The notes: generated by a model from the sequence alone, not told the origin. A DNA stretch of 64,000 nucleotides from Chryseobacterium sp. ZHDP1 (GCF_018603435.1 NZ_CP075682.1:868001-932000); one strand, 5' to 3'; positions 54,256 through 63,547 are shown, counted from the stretch's first letter. Numbers and translations: made by a program.

Positions 54256-55680
54256 TTAGGGAATGTAATTGGTAATATTTTCGACGTTTCCTGTAATATA
54301 AAAATAGGTTGCCACCACCGTCTGATAAGCCACCAAAGATGTGTAATACAATTTCTCTGCCTCATACTGAAGCTGCAGTGCATCGTTTACATCTTTCACG
54401 GAAGAAAGGCTGTTTTCCATTCTTTTTTTCACCATTTCTGTAGTGGTATATGCCTGTTTTCTCGCAAGATCCAAAGTTTCTTTCTGTTCTTTGAAGCTGA
54501 TGAGCTTGTTTTCAGAAATTCTGACCGCGAGATCCACCGATTTCTGTTTCTGATCTATTAACAGATCTGCCTCTTTCACCAAAGATTCAGAGGCTTGATT
54601 TCTGGATCTCCTTTCAGGATCAAAAAGAGTCCACTGAACTTCTACGCCCACTAACCACGGCGGCGTGATTAAAGGAAGATCATTTCTGAAAAACTGGTAA
54701 TTTCCGATGGCAAAAATATTAGGCTTAGACAGAGATCTTGTGATATCGTTGGTGGTTTGTGCCTCTTTTTTCTTACTCTGCAATAATTTCAGATCTGTAT
54801 TTTTATCTGAGGAACCAAAACTGGTCACTTCTATATTTTCATTTAATTCTTCGTTAATTTCCAAAGATTCATCAAGAGGAATTCCCATAAGATCTTTTAA
54901 AGTCAGTAACGTATTTTCCTTTTCAAGCCGTAAATTTTTAAGAGTAGTTTCGCCCTGAATTTTGGCAATATCTGACCAGTTTTTAAGATAAGGCGGGATA
55001 ATCTCTGCTTTAAGGAGATTCTGCGCATACTTTTCATTGCTTTCAAGAGCTTCCGCCATTTTCTCCTGCTTTTTGATCATGGAATTAAGATACATGATCT
55101 GAATATAGTTCAGAGAAATATTATATGAATTTAGATTCTGAATAGATTCCAGATTGGCTTTCCCGCTTTCCACCTGCTGTTTCGAAAGTTCTCTCGAAGC
55201 ATTCAGTTTTCCTCCGAGATAAATGGGCTGTCTTACAAGTATTCCGGCAAGAAAATAACTCTGTTTGGTAATGGCAGGATTGTAATTGGGATAGACCGCA
55301 CTGATGATGTCTTTTGAAGTCTGATAAATAACATTCTGCACCTGTTGTGGAAGCGGATTTCCTGTGATCTGCTGATAAGCCGCATTGGCAGAATAAGCAC
55401 TCTGACTGGCCGAACCTTCCACAATTCCGTCTTTTACCTGCTGAAGATTTACTCTGATGGGTTCTCCAATGTAGTTATATCCGCCAAGAAAATCGACTTT
55501 GGGAAGAATATTGTTTTTGCTCGACTGTGCTATTTTCTGCCTTGTTTCCAAAGACTGTTCTGCCAGTTTTACAGCGACATTATTCTGTTTTCCTTTTTCT
55601 ATGCATTGCTGCAAAGTAAGCTGCTGGCAGAATAATTTTGTGGTACATAATAAAGTAAAAGCAATAATCTTATGATTCAT
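54256..55680 (-). CDS. TolC family outer-membrane protein
   Basis: A 474-residue OEP-type channel from the ATG at 55680 (MNHKIIAFTLLCTTKLFCQQ, signal peptide). An earlier ATG at 55758 gives a start region (MIPPNSYIF) that does not look like a signal peptide. Two repeats of the OEP domain are visible (LTLQQCIEKGKQNNVAVKLA and later YTTTEMVKKRMENSLSS). First gene of the TolC-HlyD-permease-permease operon. Confidence 0.9.
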   Translation of the reverse strand: MNHKIIAFTLLCTTKLFCQQLTLQQCIEKGKQNNVAVKLAEQSLETRQKIAQSSKNNILPKVDFLGGYNYIGEPIRVNLQQVKDGIVEGSASQSAYSANAAYQQITGNPLPQQVQNVIYQTSKDIISAVYPNYNPAITKQSYFLAGILVRQPIYLGGKLNASRELSKQQVESGKANLESIQNLNSYNISLNYIQIMYLNSMIKKQEKMAEALESNEKYAQNLLKAEIIPPYLKNWSDIAKIQGETTLKNLRLEKENTLLTLKDLMGIPLDESLEINEELNENIEVTSFGSSDKNTDLKLLQSKKKEAQTTNDITRSLSKPNIFAIGNYQFFRNDLPLITPPWLVGVEVQWTLFDPERRSRNQASESLVKEADLLIDQKQKSVDLAVRISENKLISFKEQKETLDLARKQAYTTTEMVKKRMENSLSSVKDVNDALQLQYEAEKLYYTSLVAYQTVVATYFYITGNVENITNYIP

Positions 55681-55912
55681 AGCCTTAAAATGTGATTTTA
55701 GTATCGCGTGTTGTTCCCTTAAAGATATTAAAAATATATAAGAATTTGGGGGAATCATTGTAAAAAATGACTTTCATAAAAAGTTTAAAAACATCATTTT
55801 AACAATAATGAACCACTTACGTTATAAAATTGTTAATTTTTATTAAATAAATTTAAAATGTATTTGTTTAAACTGAGAAATTATATTTATTTTAGTGCTT
55901 TAAAAATTTCTC

Positions 55913-56494
55913 ATGAAAAGATATAATTTATTAATTGTACTATTATTACTTATTTTTAACATTACTACCGCTCAAAAGAAAGGTTCTCCGGCAGCAGATT
56001 TCAGCGCAGTAGGCGAAGCTAAAAACAAAATCGAAAATACAGTTCCTTTAGTTATTAAACATTTAAAAGAGGTCAGTGAAAAAGAAAACAATCCGAACAT
56101 TCTTTCTAACGGCAAAACCGCTCTGGCAAAAGAATACGGAAAGGTAGAGCTTGAATGGAAACTGTACAGAGGAAATATGAACAACTGCATTCTGAACAAT
56201 TCTTCCAAAAAAGCGAAAAAGTGCATGGAATATCACAATAATATGTTCAGAGGCACTCTGATCAACTATAACAACTACATCACTAATCTTACAAGAAAGA
56301 ACGGATATCTTGGAGTGGACGGTGATACAAAATTTGAATTTAACCCTTCTGAAATCACCACAAAACTGAGCGAGTCTTTCTTTAACGGAAATAATGCAGC
56401 TAACAGAATGCAAGGAAATCAGAAGAAAGATTTTATCGGGCAGACAATGGCTGATGATAATGCTCTTAAGCCTTTCAATCAGCTAGCGCAATAA
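55913..56494 (+). CDS. Exported protein, unknown function
   Basis: A 193-residue protein with a strong signal peptide (MKRYNLLIVLLLLIFNITTAQ) and a Lys/Asn-rich mature part with two cysteines (NCILNN and KCMEYH) that could form a disulfide. No domain recognised. Monocistronic with a terminator 28 bases after the stop. Confidence 0.7.
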   Translation: MKRYNLLIVLLLLIFNITTAQKKGSPAADFSAVGEAKNKIENTVPLVIKHLKEVSEKENNPNILSNGKTALAKEYGKVELEWKLYRGNMNNCILNNSSKKAKKCMEYHNNMFRGTLINYNNYITNLTRKNGYLGVDGDTKFEFNPSEITTKLSESFFNGNNAANRMQGNQKKDFIGQTMADDNALKPFNQLAQ

Positions 56495-56522
56495 TTTATT
56501 TTTTTTAATTAAATGATACGAG

Positions 56523-56550
56523 ATCCTGCTTTTTGAAGCGGGATTTTTTA
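56523..56550 (+). terminator. Terminator after the exported unknown
   Basis: ATCCTGCTT pairs with AAGCGGGAT (one T-G pair) around a 4-base loop and is followed by TTTTTT. Confidence 0.8.
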
Positions 56551-56582
56551 TTTATAAATCTACCAAAGTTTTAGTTTCGGAG

Positions 56583-57130
56583 GTAAATTTTAATTTAAAT
56601 ACATAAGTCACATGAGTTTTTATTTGATTGGCATTCAACATACAAGAACATGTTAGTTTTGAAAGCTCTGACTTTTATTATTTTGAAAATTTGAAATATT
56701 TTAATTTAACACATAAGTCACATTAGTTTTATTTGATCGGCATACAGCATAGAAGAACACATTAGTTTTCTGAAAATCTTTGATTTTCTATTATGCGATA
56801 GGAAAACTTTTTATGAGTTCCAGTTTTATTCTAATTATAAATCTGTAGTTCAAAGTTTTAGGTTTGGAGCTAAATTTTAATTTAAATACATAAGTCACAT
56901 GAGTTTTTATTTGATTGGCATTCAGAATAGAAGAACATATTAGTTTTGAAAACTCTGACTTTTATTCATTTTAAAATTTGAGATATTTTAATTTAACACA
57001 TAAGTCACATGAGAATTTATTGATCTGAATATAGCGTAGAAGAACACATTAGTTTATGAAAATCTTTGATTTTCTCTTAAGTGATCTTTATTTTTAAATA
57101 ACTCACAAAACTTATGTGACTTATCTGATT
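56583..57130. repeat. Nested tandem repeat array (287-bp duplication of 110-bp units)
   Basis: The anchor ACATAAGTCACAT occurs at 56601, 56711, 56888 and 56998: spacings 110, 177 and 110. The first two and last two copies are related by an offset of exactly 287 bases, so a 287-bp block containing two 110-bp-spaced units was duplicated; GAAAATCTTTGATTTTC is repeated at offset 286 (56772, 57058). A reversed copy, ATGTGACTTAT (57114-57124), closes the array. The gap 56495-57217 has no gene. Confidence 0.88.
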
Positions 57131-57217
57131 TAAATAAGCGCAGCCAAATCTTCCTCGTATAAACTTTAAAATATGGCATAATAAGTGAATGGTACTTCAC
57201 AACCAAATCAAAACAAA

Positions 57218-57424
57218 ATGAGCACATTAAAAAAAGGAGACATGGTGAGATGGAATTCCAGCAACGGAGAAACTCACGGAAAGATTACAAAAATTCATAA
57301 AAAAGACTTTGTATTCATGGATAAGCAGAGAAGAGCGACAGAGGATGAGCCACAATATGAAGTCATGAGCGAAAAAACAGGAAGATCAGCCGTTCACAAA
57401 GCTTCTTCCCTGAAAAAAATGTAA
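57218..57424 (+). CDS. DUF2945 (HVA1/Tudor-like) small protein
   Basis: A 68-residue protein from the ATG at 57218 (MSTLKKGDMVRWNSSNGETH). The frame is open back to 57185, but MSTLKKGD is the usual start. Visible are GDMVRWNSSNGETHGKITKI and YEVMSEKTGRSAVHKASSL, typical of DUF2945, a short SH3/Tudor-like fold; function is unknown, with a stress link in some genomes. Monocistronic. Confidence 0.85.
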   Translation: MSTLKKGDMVRWNSSNGETHGKITKIHKKDFVFMDKQRRATEDEPQYEVMSEKTGRSAVHKASSLKKM

Positions 57425-57429
57425 AAAAA

Positions 57430-57449
57430 TGCCACAGTTTTCTGTGGCA
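57430..57449. terminator. Terminator, mainly for the minus-strand gene 57467-57877
   Basis: TGCCACAG / CTGTGGCA stem around TTTT. The T run lies on the minus-strand side (TTTTTTTAC), 17 bases after the stop of that gene; on the plus side the tail is AATTTTCG, so it may serve both. Confidence 0.78.
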
Positions 57450-57466
57450 AATTTTCGTGGAAAAAA

Positions 57467-57877
57467 TTATTTAATTTTATCGTAAATAAATTTAGTAACA
57501 ATAGCTCCGAAAAGATAATAAGCCACCGTCATTACTTTCTTTTGGGTAGTTTCAGCAACAGGATTTTCATCCAGACCCATCTTTTGCGGCAGTGTAATGG
57601 CTCCGATTCCCATTGCCAATCCTGAAGCGATATTAAAACCTGTTGTGGCAGTAGTTGCATAATACATTCCGTTGCCGATAATATCTCCGGCTAAGGTTGC
57701 AGCATACAGCTTATCATGATCTGTAATTTCTGCATCAGCTTTCGCCAAAGTTTTATTTAAAGCTTCTTCTCCCACTTTATTAATTTCGGGGACATTATCA
57801 AAATTTTTCCTGATGATTTCGTGCAGAAGGTTTAATGCGATTGCTCCGCCCAAACCTGCGAGAATTTTTTTATACAT
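57467..57877 (-). CDS. Small membrane-associated protein, unknown function
   Basis: A 136-residue protein from the ATG at 57877 (MYKKILAGLGGAIALNLLHE); the upstream extension to 57946 begins with cysteine-rich residues (MRAGKCFCGLICAG) and is doubtful. Hydrophobic stretches near residues 4-17, 69-90 and 112-127 suggest membrane insertion. No family recognised. Confidence 0.7.
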   Translation of the reverse strand: MYKKILAGLGGAIALNLLHEIIRKNFDNVPEINKVGEEALNKTLAKADAEITDHDKLYAATLAGDIIGNGMYYATTATTGFNIASGLAMGIGAITLPQKMGLDENPVAETTQKKVMTVAYYLFGAIVTKFIYDKIK

Positions 57878-57993
57878 AATATAATGATTTAAGTGTATCA
57901 CAATACCTGCACAAATTAAGCCACAAAAGCATTTGCCGGCTCGCATAAATAAAAAAGAGTATCACAAAAATCTGCAATACTCTTTTAAAATAG

Positions 57994-58066
<73 letters not shown>

Positions 58067-58102
58067 GTGTATTTTCTGAACGCCACCGAAGCGTTATCTT
58101 AG

Positions 58103-58175
<73 letters not shown>

Positions 58176-58211
58176 GTGTATTTTTAGAGTGTTACCGAAA
58201 CACTGTCTTAG

Positions 58212-58284
<73 letters not shown>

Positions 58285-58324
58285 GTATATTTTTTAAAAA
58301 CGTTACCGACAAACGTTTACTTAG

Positions 58325-58397
<73 letters not shown>

Positions 58398-58408
58398 ATA
58401 TTGGACTG

Positions 58409-58416
58409 CAAATATA
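58409..58416 (-). promoter_or_regulatory. -7 element of the tRNA-fMet cluster
   Basis: TATATTTG on the minus strand (TAnnTTTG), 11 bases upstream of the first mature tRNA base. Confidence 0.7.
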
Positions 58417-58486
58417 CGAATTATTTTTAAAACTCCTAATTTTTCTTTTAAATAAAGGACTTTCATGAAAACTATTTTAATATTCG

Positions 58487-58494
58487 TATCTTTG
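58487..58494 (+). promoter_or_regulatory. -7 element of the Sua5 gene, leaderless arrangement
   Basis: TATCTTTG ends 4 bases before the ATG at 58499. If transcription starts about 5-7 bases after this element, as usual, the mRNA has no 5' leader and no ribosome binding site. Confidence 0.65.
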
Positions 58495-58498
58495 AGGT

Positions 58499-59110
58499 AT
58501 GGCAAAAATACTGAAAATTTATCCGGACAACCCTCAGGAAAACCTTATTAATGAGGTTATTAAAACTTTAAACAATGGTGGATTAATTATTTATCCATCC
58601 GATACGGTCTATGCGTTGGGCTGTAATATTTTCGACATAAAAGCCATGGAAAAGCTTGCCCAGATCAAAAAAATAAAGCTCGAAAAATCAAAATTCTCCA
58701 TTATCTGTAATGATTTAAGCCATCTTTCAGATTTTACAAGACCGATTGACACGTCGACTTTCAGATTTCTGAAAAGCCATCTTCCGGGACCTTTTACCTT
58801 TATTCTTGAAGCCAATAAAAGTCTGCCGCTCGCTTACAAAGGACATAAAACCATCGGAATCCGTGTTCCCGATCATCCGATTCCGCAATTAATTGTTGAA
58901 AAACTGGGACATCCCATAGCTTCCACTTCCATAAAAGATGATGATGAAATCATCGAATATTCTACCGATCCTGAACTGATCGCCGAAAAATACGATCATT
59001 TAGTTGATATCGTGATAGATTCCGGTTATGGAGATAATATGGCATCCACGATTGTAGATCTTACTTCGGGAGAACCTGAAATTATCCGTCAGGGAAAAGG
59101 AGATATTTAA
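58499..59110 (+). CDS. L-threonylcarbamoyladenylate synthase (Sua5/YrdC/YciO)
   Basis: A 203-residue YrdC-fold protein: NNGGLIIYPSDTVYALGCNIFD near residue 26, KIKLEKSKFSIICNDLSHLS (nucleotide/bicarbonate-site lysines), LPGPFTFIL, KTIGIRVPDHP and a final STIVDLTSGEPEIIRQGKG. It makes threonylcarbamoyl-AMP for t6A37 modification of ANN-decoding tRNAs. The C-terminal Sua5 extension is absent, as in YrdC and YciO. Interestingly it lies divergently beside the tRNA-fMet cluster. Confidence 0.9.
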   Translation: MAKILKIYPDNPQENLINEVIKTLNNGGLIIYPSDTVYALGCNIFDIKAMEKLAQIKKIKLEKSKFSIICNDLSHLSDFTRPIDTSTFRFLKSHLPGPFTFILEANKSLPLAYKGHKTIGIRVPDHPIPQLIVEKLGHPIASTSIKDDDEIIEYSTDPELIAEKYDHLVDIVIDSGYGDNMASTIVDLTSGEPEIIRQGKGDI

Positions 59111-59162
59111 TTATAAAAAAGCTTTGTCTTTTTATTTAAAATGATGGTTGAAGGTTTTTAAT

Positions 59163-59864
59163 ATGAGTCTGAACGGAAAATATTCCTTAGGAATTCTTCT
59201 TACATTTGTTTTGCTCGCCGCAGTAATGCTGTATATTTTTCCTCTTATCTCAATGATAACAGGAGAAAAAGCCTTTACTGCGACTTCATTTTTGTATTCC
59301 AGAATGGTACTCTGGATGGTTTTGGCAATTACTTTTCTGTACAGTTTTCTGATTGAAAAACAACCTTTTCTGCTGTGGAAAGACAAAAACTATTCTTTCT
59401 CATTTTATGTTAAAAAAATACTCCGTCTTTATTTAATTTGTGCCGTTGGTGGCGCTTTTTTAAGCCTTTTAATTAAAATTTTAATAAACGAAAATTTCAG
59501 TGATAAGCTTGTACAGCTTTCTTTCATTTTCAAAAACAATTATTTATTAATTATTTTTACATGCTTAACGGCGGGTGTTGTGGAAGAACTTCTGATGCGT
59601 GGTTATATGCAGTCCAGAATTGAAAAAATTTATCATAATCAATATATTGGAATTATCATTTCTGCCCTACTTTTCGGAATTCTACATAGCCCTTACGGAA
59701 CGATAAATCAGATTTTAGGAACTTTCTTCATCGGTGTTGTTTTTGCCATGTTTTATAAAATATATTCTAATATTAAGATCCTGATTATCTGCCATTTTAT
59801 GTATGATTTCATTTCTCTGATGATTATGAACTTAATTGATTTTAAACATTTATCTGTCTTTTAA
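59163..59864 (+). CDS. CPBP family intramembrane metalloprotease
   Basis: A 233-residue polytopic protein from the ATG at 59163 (MSLNGKYSLGILLTFVLLAA); a TTG 15 bases earlier is less likely. The CPBP/CAAX-prenyl-protease-2-like motifs are all there: EELLMRGYMQSR (EExxxR), FGILH and CHFMYD. Six to seven hydrophobic segments. Members protect against bacteriocins or process membrane peptides; the substrate is unknown. YaaA follows with 4 bases between. Confidence 0.87.
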   Translation: MSLNGKYSLGILLTFVLLAAVMLYIFPLISMITGEKAFTATSFLYSRMVLWMVLAITFLYSFLIEKQPFLLWKDKNYSFSFYVKKILRLYLICAVGGAFLSLLIKILINENFSDKLVQLSFIFKNNYLLIIFTCLTAGVVEELLMRGYMQSRIEKIYHNQYIGIIISALLFGILHSPYGTINQILGTFFIGVVFAMFYKIYSNIKILIICHFMYDFISLMIMNLIDFKHLSVF

Positions 59865-59868
59865 CATT

Positions 59869-60627
59869 ATGAAAATAGTAACATCCCCTGCCAAATTAAT
59901 GAATGTGGAAAATTCAACCGACCTGTTGAAAACCACTACGCCTAAATTCATTGAACAGTCAGAATTTATACACTCTTATTTAAAACAAAAATCGCCGAAA
60001 TATCTTTCTGAGCTGATGGAAATTTCTGCCAAATTAGCAGACGAAAACTGGGAAAGAAACCAAAAATGGAAAGCAAAACCTTCTGCAAAAGAATCCGCTC
60101 CTGCTCTATTTGCCTTTACAGGAGAGGTTTACAGAGGTTTGGATGCCAAAACATTAGACAAAGATGCAGTAGATTATCTTCAGAAAAACCAGAGAATCCT
60201 TTCCGGACTATACGGATTGCTTAAACCTTCGGATAAAGTGATGCTTTACAGGCTGGAAATGGGAAGACCTTTTGAATTTGATGAATATAAAAATCTTTAC
60301 GAATTCTGGAGAGAAAAAATAACGGAACAGTTGAATTCTGAAATGAAAAAGAATGAAATCCTCCTGAATCTTGCAAGCAATGAATATTTTAAAGCGGTTG
60401 ACCGTAAAAAACTCAACCATCAAATTATCGATTTCGATTTTTACGAATTAAAAGAAGGAAAACTGAAAACCATTGTGGTTTACACCAAACACGCAAGAGG
60501 TCTTGTTGCAAGATTTTGCGCACAGACGAACGCACAGACTCTGAATGATGTAAAAGCATTCAATTATGAAGGCTACCTCATTAATGAAGAAAAATCGACT
60601 GAAAACAAACTGGTTTTTGTAAGATAA
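59869..60627 (+). CDS. yaaA: Peroxide stress protein YaaA
   Basis: A 252-residue UPF0246/DUF328 protein from the ATG at 59869 (MKIVTSPAKLMNVE). The conserved blocks are SPAKLM, PALFAFTGEVYRGLDAKT, LYGLLKPSDKVMLYRLEMG, LNLASNEYFKAVD and KHARGLVARFCAQT. In E. coli YaaA limits free iron and DNA damage during peroxide stress and binds DNA. The ATG lies 4 bases after the CPBP gene stop, suggesting cotranscription. Confidence 0.95.
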   Translation: MKIVTSPAKLMNVENSTDLLKTTTPKFIEQSEFIHSYLKQKSPKYLSELMEISAKLADENWERNQKWKAKPSAKESAPALFAFTGEVYRGLDAKTLDKDAVDYLQKNQRILSGLYGLLKPSDKVMLYRLEMGRPFEFDEYKNLYEFWREKITEQLNSEMKKNEILLNLASNEYFKAVDRKKLNHQIIDFDFYELKEGKLKTIVVYTKHARGLVARFCAQTNAQTLNDVKAFNYEGYLINEEKSTENKLVFVR

Positions 60628-60635
60628 ACACTGAA

Positions 60636-61781
60636 ATGATGAAAAAAATTTTTCTCCTCTCATCGCTCTTTTTAACAATCATCTGTTGTTATTCTCAACA
60701 GGCAGAAGTTAATTCAATTCCTTTTTCTCTGGAAAAGCAGCTGCTTACATTTTCGGGAAAAGTGAATGGAAAAACAATAGAATTTGCACTCGATACGGGA
60801 GCGGCTGTCTCCGTAACCAATTCTATCAATAATAAAACTGCCGGAGTAGAAATTCTGGATTCCAATAAAACCATCAACGATTCCAGCAACAAAAAGATAA
60901 AGATTAAAAGCACAAAAATAGAATCGCTTTCCATAGGAAATTTTGAAGTAAAAAACCTAAAAGGAGTTACGTTTGATATGCCTTTCTTGTACTGCACCAA
61001 TCTGCTGCTTCTGGGACAGGACTTCATCAAAAAATTCAACTGGAAAATAGATTTTACAAAAAAGCTGATTTATATTTCAGAAAAACCATTTCCGACGGAT
61101 CAGTCTTACCAAAAATGGACGGTTTACTATCACAGCAACAGACCTTTGATCGATTTTACCATCCAAGACAAAACCTTCAGGAACTGTCTTTTAGATACCG
61201 GATTTTCGGGTGTAATGGAAATTAATTCTAAAGATACAGACATCATGAATACTATTTTTGATGAAAGAAAGTCTAAAAATCAAGCCGATGAATTCATTTC
61301 TACGAATATGGGACTGAGCGGTCTGGGAAATCCCGAATCTTACAGCACCTTTTTTGTTGATGAAATAAAACTGGATCAGACTGTAATCCGTCAATTGCCG
61401 GTTACCATCAATAAAGCAAAAGAATCCAAAATCGGAATTAACTTTTTCAGCCAGTATTCAGATGTTTTAATCATGAATTTTAACGAAAATGCTTTCTACT
61501 TAAAACAGTCCAGAAAACCATTGCTTCCTAAAAAACAAATGGATGCAAAAGCTTTTTTCATCGACGGTAAGCTCACTGTAATTTCAAAAAATATGAACGA
61601 AAATTCTACGGCAAAAAACGTACAGATCGGAGATCACATCAAATCGATCAATGGTAAAAATGCATCAGAATTTACGGAATGCGAGCTGTTACAATGGGCA
61701 TATTTCAGCAAAGAAGATTATATTCTGGAAAAAGAAAACGGTGAAAAAATTGAGATTAAAAGCAGCAGCCATTTAAAATAA
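60636..61781 (+). CDS. Exported aspartic protease with two DTG motifs and a PDZ-like tail
   Basis: A 381-residue protein with a signal peptide (MMKKIFLLSSLFLTIICCYS). It carries two retropepsin-like DTG motifs: ALDTGAAVSV at Asp53 and LLDTGFSGVMEI at Asp187, an arrangement like a bilobal pepsin. The segment LLLLGQDFIKKFNWKIDF (a hydrophobic-hydrophobic-G motif) follows the first lobe. The final ~80 residues resemble a PDZ domain (IGDHIKSINGKNASEF). It ends 10 bases before prmC and follows yaaA by 8 bases. It is probably periplasmic; the substrate is unknown. Confidence 0.85.
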   Translation: MMKKIFLLSSLFLTIICCYSQQAEVNSIPFSLEKQLLTFSGKVNGKTIEFALDTGAAVSVTNSINNKTAGVEILDSNKTINDSSNKKIKIKSTKIESLSIGNFEVKNLKGVTFDMPFLYCTNLLLLGQDFIKKFNWKIDFTKKLIYISEKPFPTDQSYQKWTVYYHSNRPLIDFTIQDKTFRNCLLDTGFSGVMEINSKDTDIMNTIFDERKSKNQADEFISTNMGLSGLGNPESYSTFFVDEIKLDQTVIRQLPVTINKAKESKIGINFFSQYSDVLIMNFNENAFYLKQSRKPLLPKKQMDAKAFFIDGKLTVISKNMNENSTAKNVQIGDHIKSINGKNASEFTECELLQWAYFSKEDYILEKENGEKIEIKSSSHLK

Positions 61782-61791
61782 TTGTCTAAAA

Positions 61792-62643
61792 ATGACCATT
61801 TCAGAACTAAAAAATTACTTCAAAACAGAACTTTCCGCTTTATATACAAACTCGGAATCTGCATTTCTGAGTTCAGTATTCATCGAAAAAATTGTTGGAT
61901 TTGATGCTTTTTATCAGAGAAGATCTGCGGATCAGGAACTATTAAAGGATGATGAAAAAAGGCTTCTTGAAGTTATTTCGGAGTTAAAAACTTCAAAACC
62001 TTATCAGCATATTTTAGGCGAAACAGATTTCTACGGAATGACATTTTTCGTGAATGAAAACGTATTAATTCCCCGTCCTGAAACGGAAGAGCTGCTGGAA
62101 TTTGCGATAAAAAAGATTAAAAATTCGCCTTTTAATGCTCAAAATTTAAAAATTCTGGATATCGGAACAGGAAGCGGAATTATTCCATTGGTTTTAAAAA
62201 AACATTTTCCGCAGGCTGAAGTTACTTCCATCGATTTTTCTGAAAAAGCACTGGAAGTTGCCAGAAAAAATGCGGCATTTCATCAGCTTGATGTCAATTT
62301 CGTTCATGCAGATTATCTGAATTTTGATTTAAAAGAAAGCTTTGATGTTATCATTTCAAATCCGCCTTATATCGCAATTGACGAAGAAAAGGAAATAGAG
62401 CATTCCGTAAAAGGTTTTGAACCGACCATGGCACTCTTCTCTCCTACTTCCGATGCATTGATTTTTTACAGAAAAATAGCAGAAGACTCTAAAAAAAACC
62501 TGAACAAAAACGGACTTTTATTTTTAGAAATCAACCAGAAATTAGGCCCAGAAACACTGGAATTATACCGTAATGATTTTGAAGAGGCTTGTTTAATCAA
62601 AGATTTATCGGAAAATGACCGGTTTGTTTTTGGGAGGAAGTAA
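61792..62643 (+). CDS. prmC: Peptide chain release factor N5-glutamine methyltransferase
   Basis: A 283-residue class I SAM methyltransferase with an N-terminal helical domain, PRPETEELLEFA near residue 95, SAM motif ILDIGTGSGIIPLVL, acidic VTSIDFSEKAL and the NPPY catalytic motif at 190-193 (ISNPPYIA). It methylates the GGQ glutamine of release factors RF1 and RF2 and aids translation termination. Last gene of the plus-strand run from sua5. Confidence 0.95.
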   Translation: MTISELKNYFKTELSALYTNSESAFLSSVFIEKIVGFDAFYQRRSADQELLKDDEKRLLEVISELKTSKPYQHILGETDFYGMTFFVNENVLIPRPETEELLEFAIKKIKNSPFNAQNLKILDIGTGSGIIPLVLKKHFPQAEVTSIDFSEKALEVARKNAAFHQLDVNFVHADYLNFDLKESFDVIISNPPYIAIDEEKEIEHSVKGFEPTMALFSPTSDALIFYRKIAEDSKKNLNKNGLLFLEINQKLGPETLELYRNDFEEACLIKDLSENDRFVFGRK

Positions 62644-62669
62644 ACATTGATAGCTTGTGACTATTAAAA

Positions 62670-62687
62670 AAAACTCTATGGAGTTTT
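62670..62687 (+). terminator. Short hairpin after prmC
   Basis: AAAACTC pairs with GAGTTTT around TATG, 26 bases after the prmC stop; short T tail. Fair terminator. Confidence 0.55.
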
Positions 62688-63521
62688 ATCTGTGTAGAGA
62701 TCATATTCGGGCGATGATTGGCGTTCCGTAGGAACGCTATCTTTAGAACATTTGCAGATTTAAAAAAGCAAAATTCTTTACCTTAAGCAATCAAAACTTA
62801 ACGTGAGTACGATGTAAAAGCAATACAAAAACATCAATAGGAATGAACTTTAGCCTATTTCATTTAATAATTAAGAAAACAATTGGATTTAGCTAAAACT
62901 GATGTTAATCCTGATTTGAAAAATTTACATCGAATTAAAGACTACCGCAACTCACGGATACAATAGTTTAATGATCATTTCATTTTCAATCTTCTCATAT
63001 TGAACTCACATTAATTAACTTATAAAAATTTATCTGATCATCTGTCACTTTTGCACTTAACTAGAAACTTTAATATGATTGTCCGTTATTTGTTATAATT
63101 TGAAAAATCTTTGAGTTCTTTGCCGAGTGAATAGTTTATGCTGAACTTGTCGAAGAACCTTTGCGAACTTAAAAACAGTTAGTATATAAAGAATCTTTGC
63201 GAGTCCTTTGCGTTAGAAAAAACAGTATGATTAATAGCGGATAATCAAAACTTTAAACAGATTGATCTTTTAAAATTATCCTCGTACAGAAATTTTTCAT
63301 AAAACTTCAATTAGATTTAACTAATCTCTTTTCAGTTTTTCGTAACAAAATAACTTTTCAGCTTTTGTATTAATTTATTGGTAATCCGAAATCCGAAAAT
63401 TTTCTTGGGTTATACGATTAAGTTATTTTCAATATACTGCAGCAATCCCTGAATAATAAAGCGTTTCAAAACTTTTTTCAAACAAATTTCACAACAAAAA
63501 GATTTAATTTAAATATTTCTA
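62688..63521. other. 834-base intergenic region with repeat remnants
   Basis: No credible gene. Contents: a GCGTTCCGTAGGAACGC palindrome (62721-62737) sharing the CCGTAGGAA core of the repeat at 29665; a copy of the 13209-13357 dispersed repeat at 63076-63248; and a TGCTGAACTTGTCGAAG fragment (63139-63155) related to one at 42854. The rest is A/T-rich. Confidence 0.6.
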
Positions 63522-63547
63522 TATATTTGTGTGTAATCGATTACACA
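63522..63547 (+). promoter_or_regulatory. -7 element plus perfect LacI-type operator
   Basis: TATATTTG (63522-63529) is a -7 box; directly after it TGTGTAATCGATTACACA (63530-63547) is a perfect 18-bp palindrome with the central CG of LacI/GalR-family operators. It covers the expected transcription start, an ideal place for repression. The ATG follows 40 bases on. No LacI gene is in the window. Confidence 0.75.
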
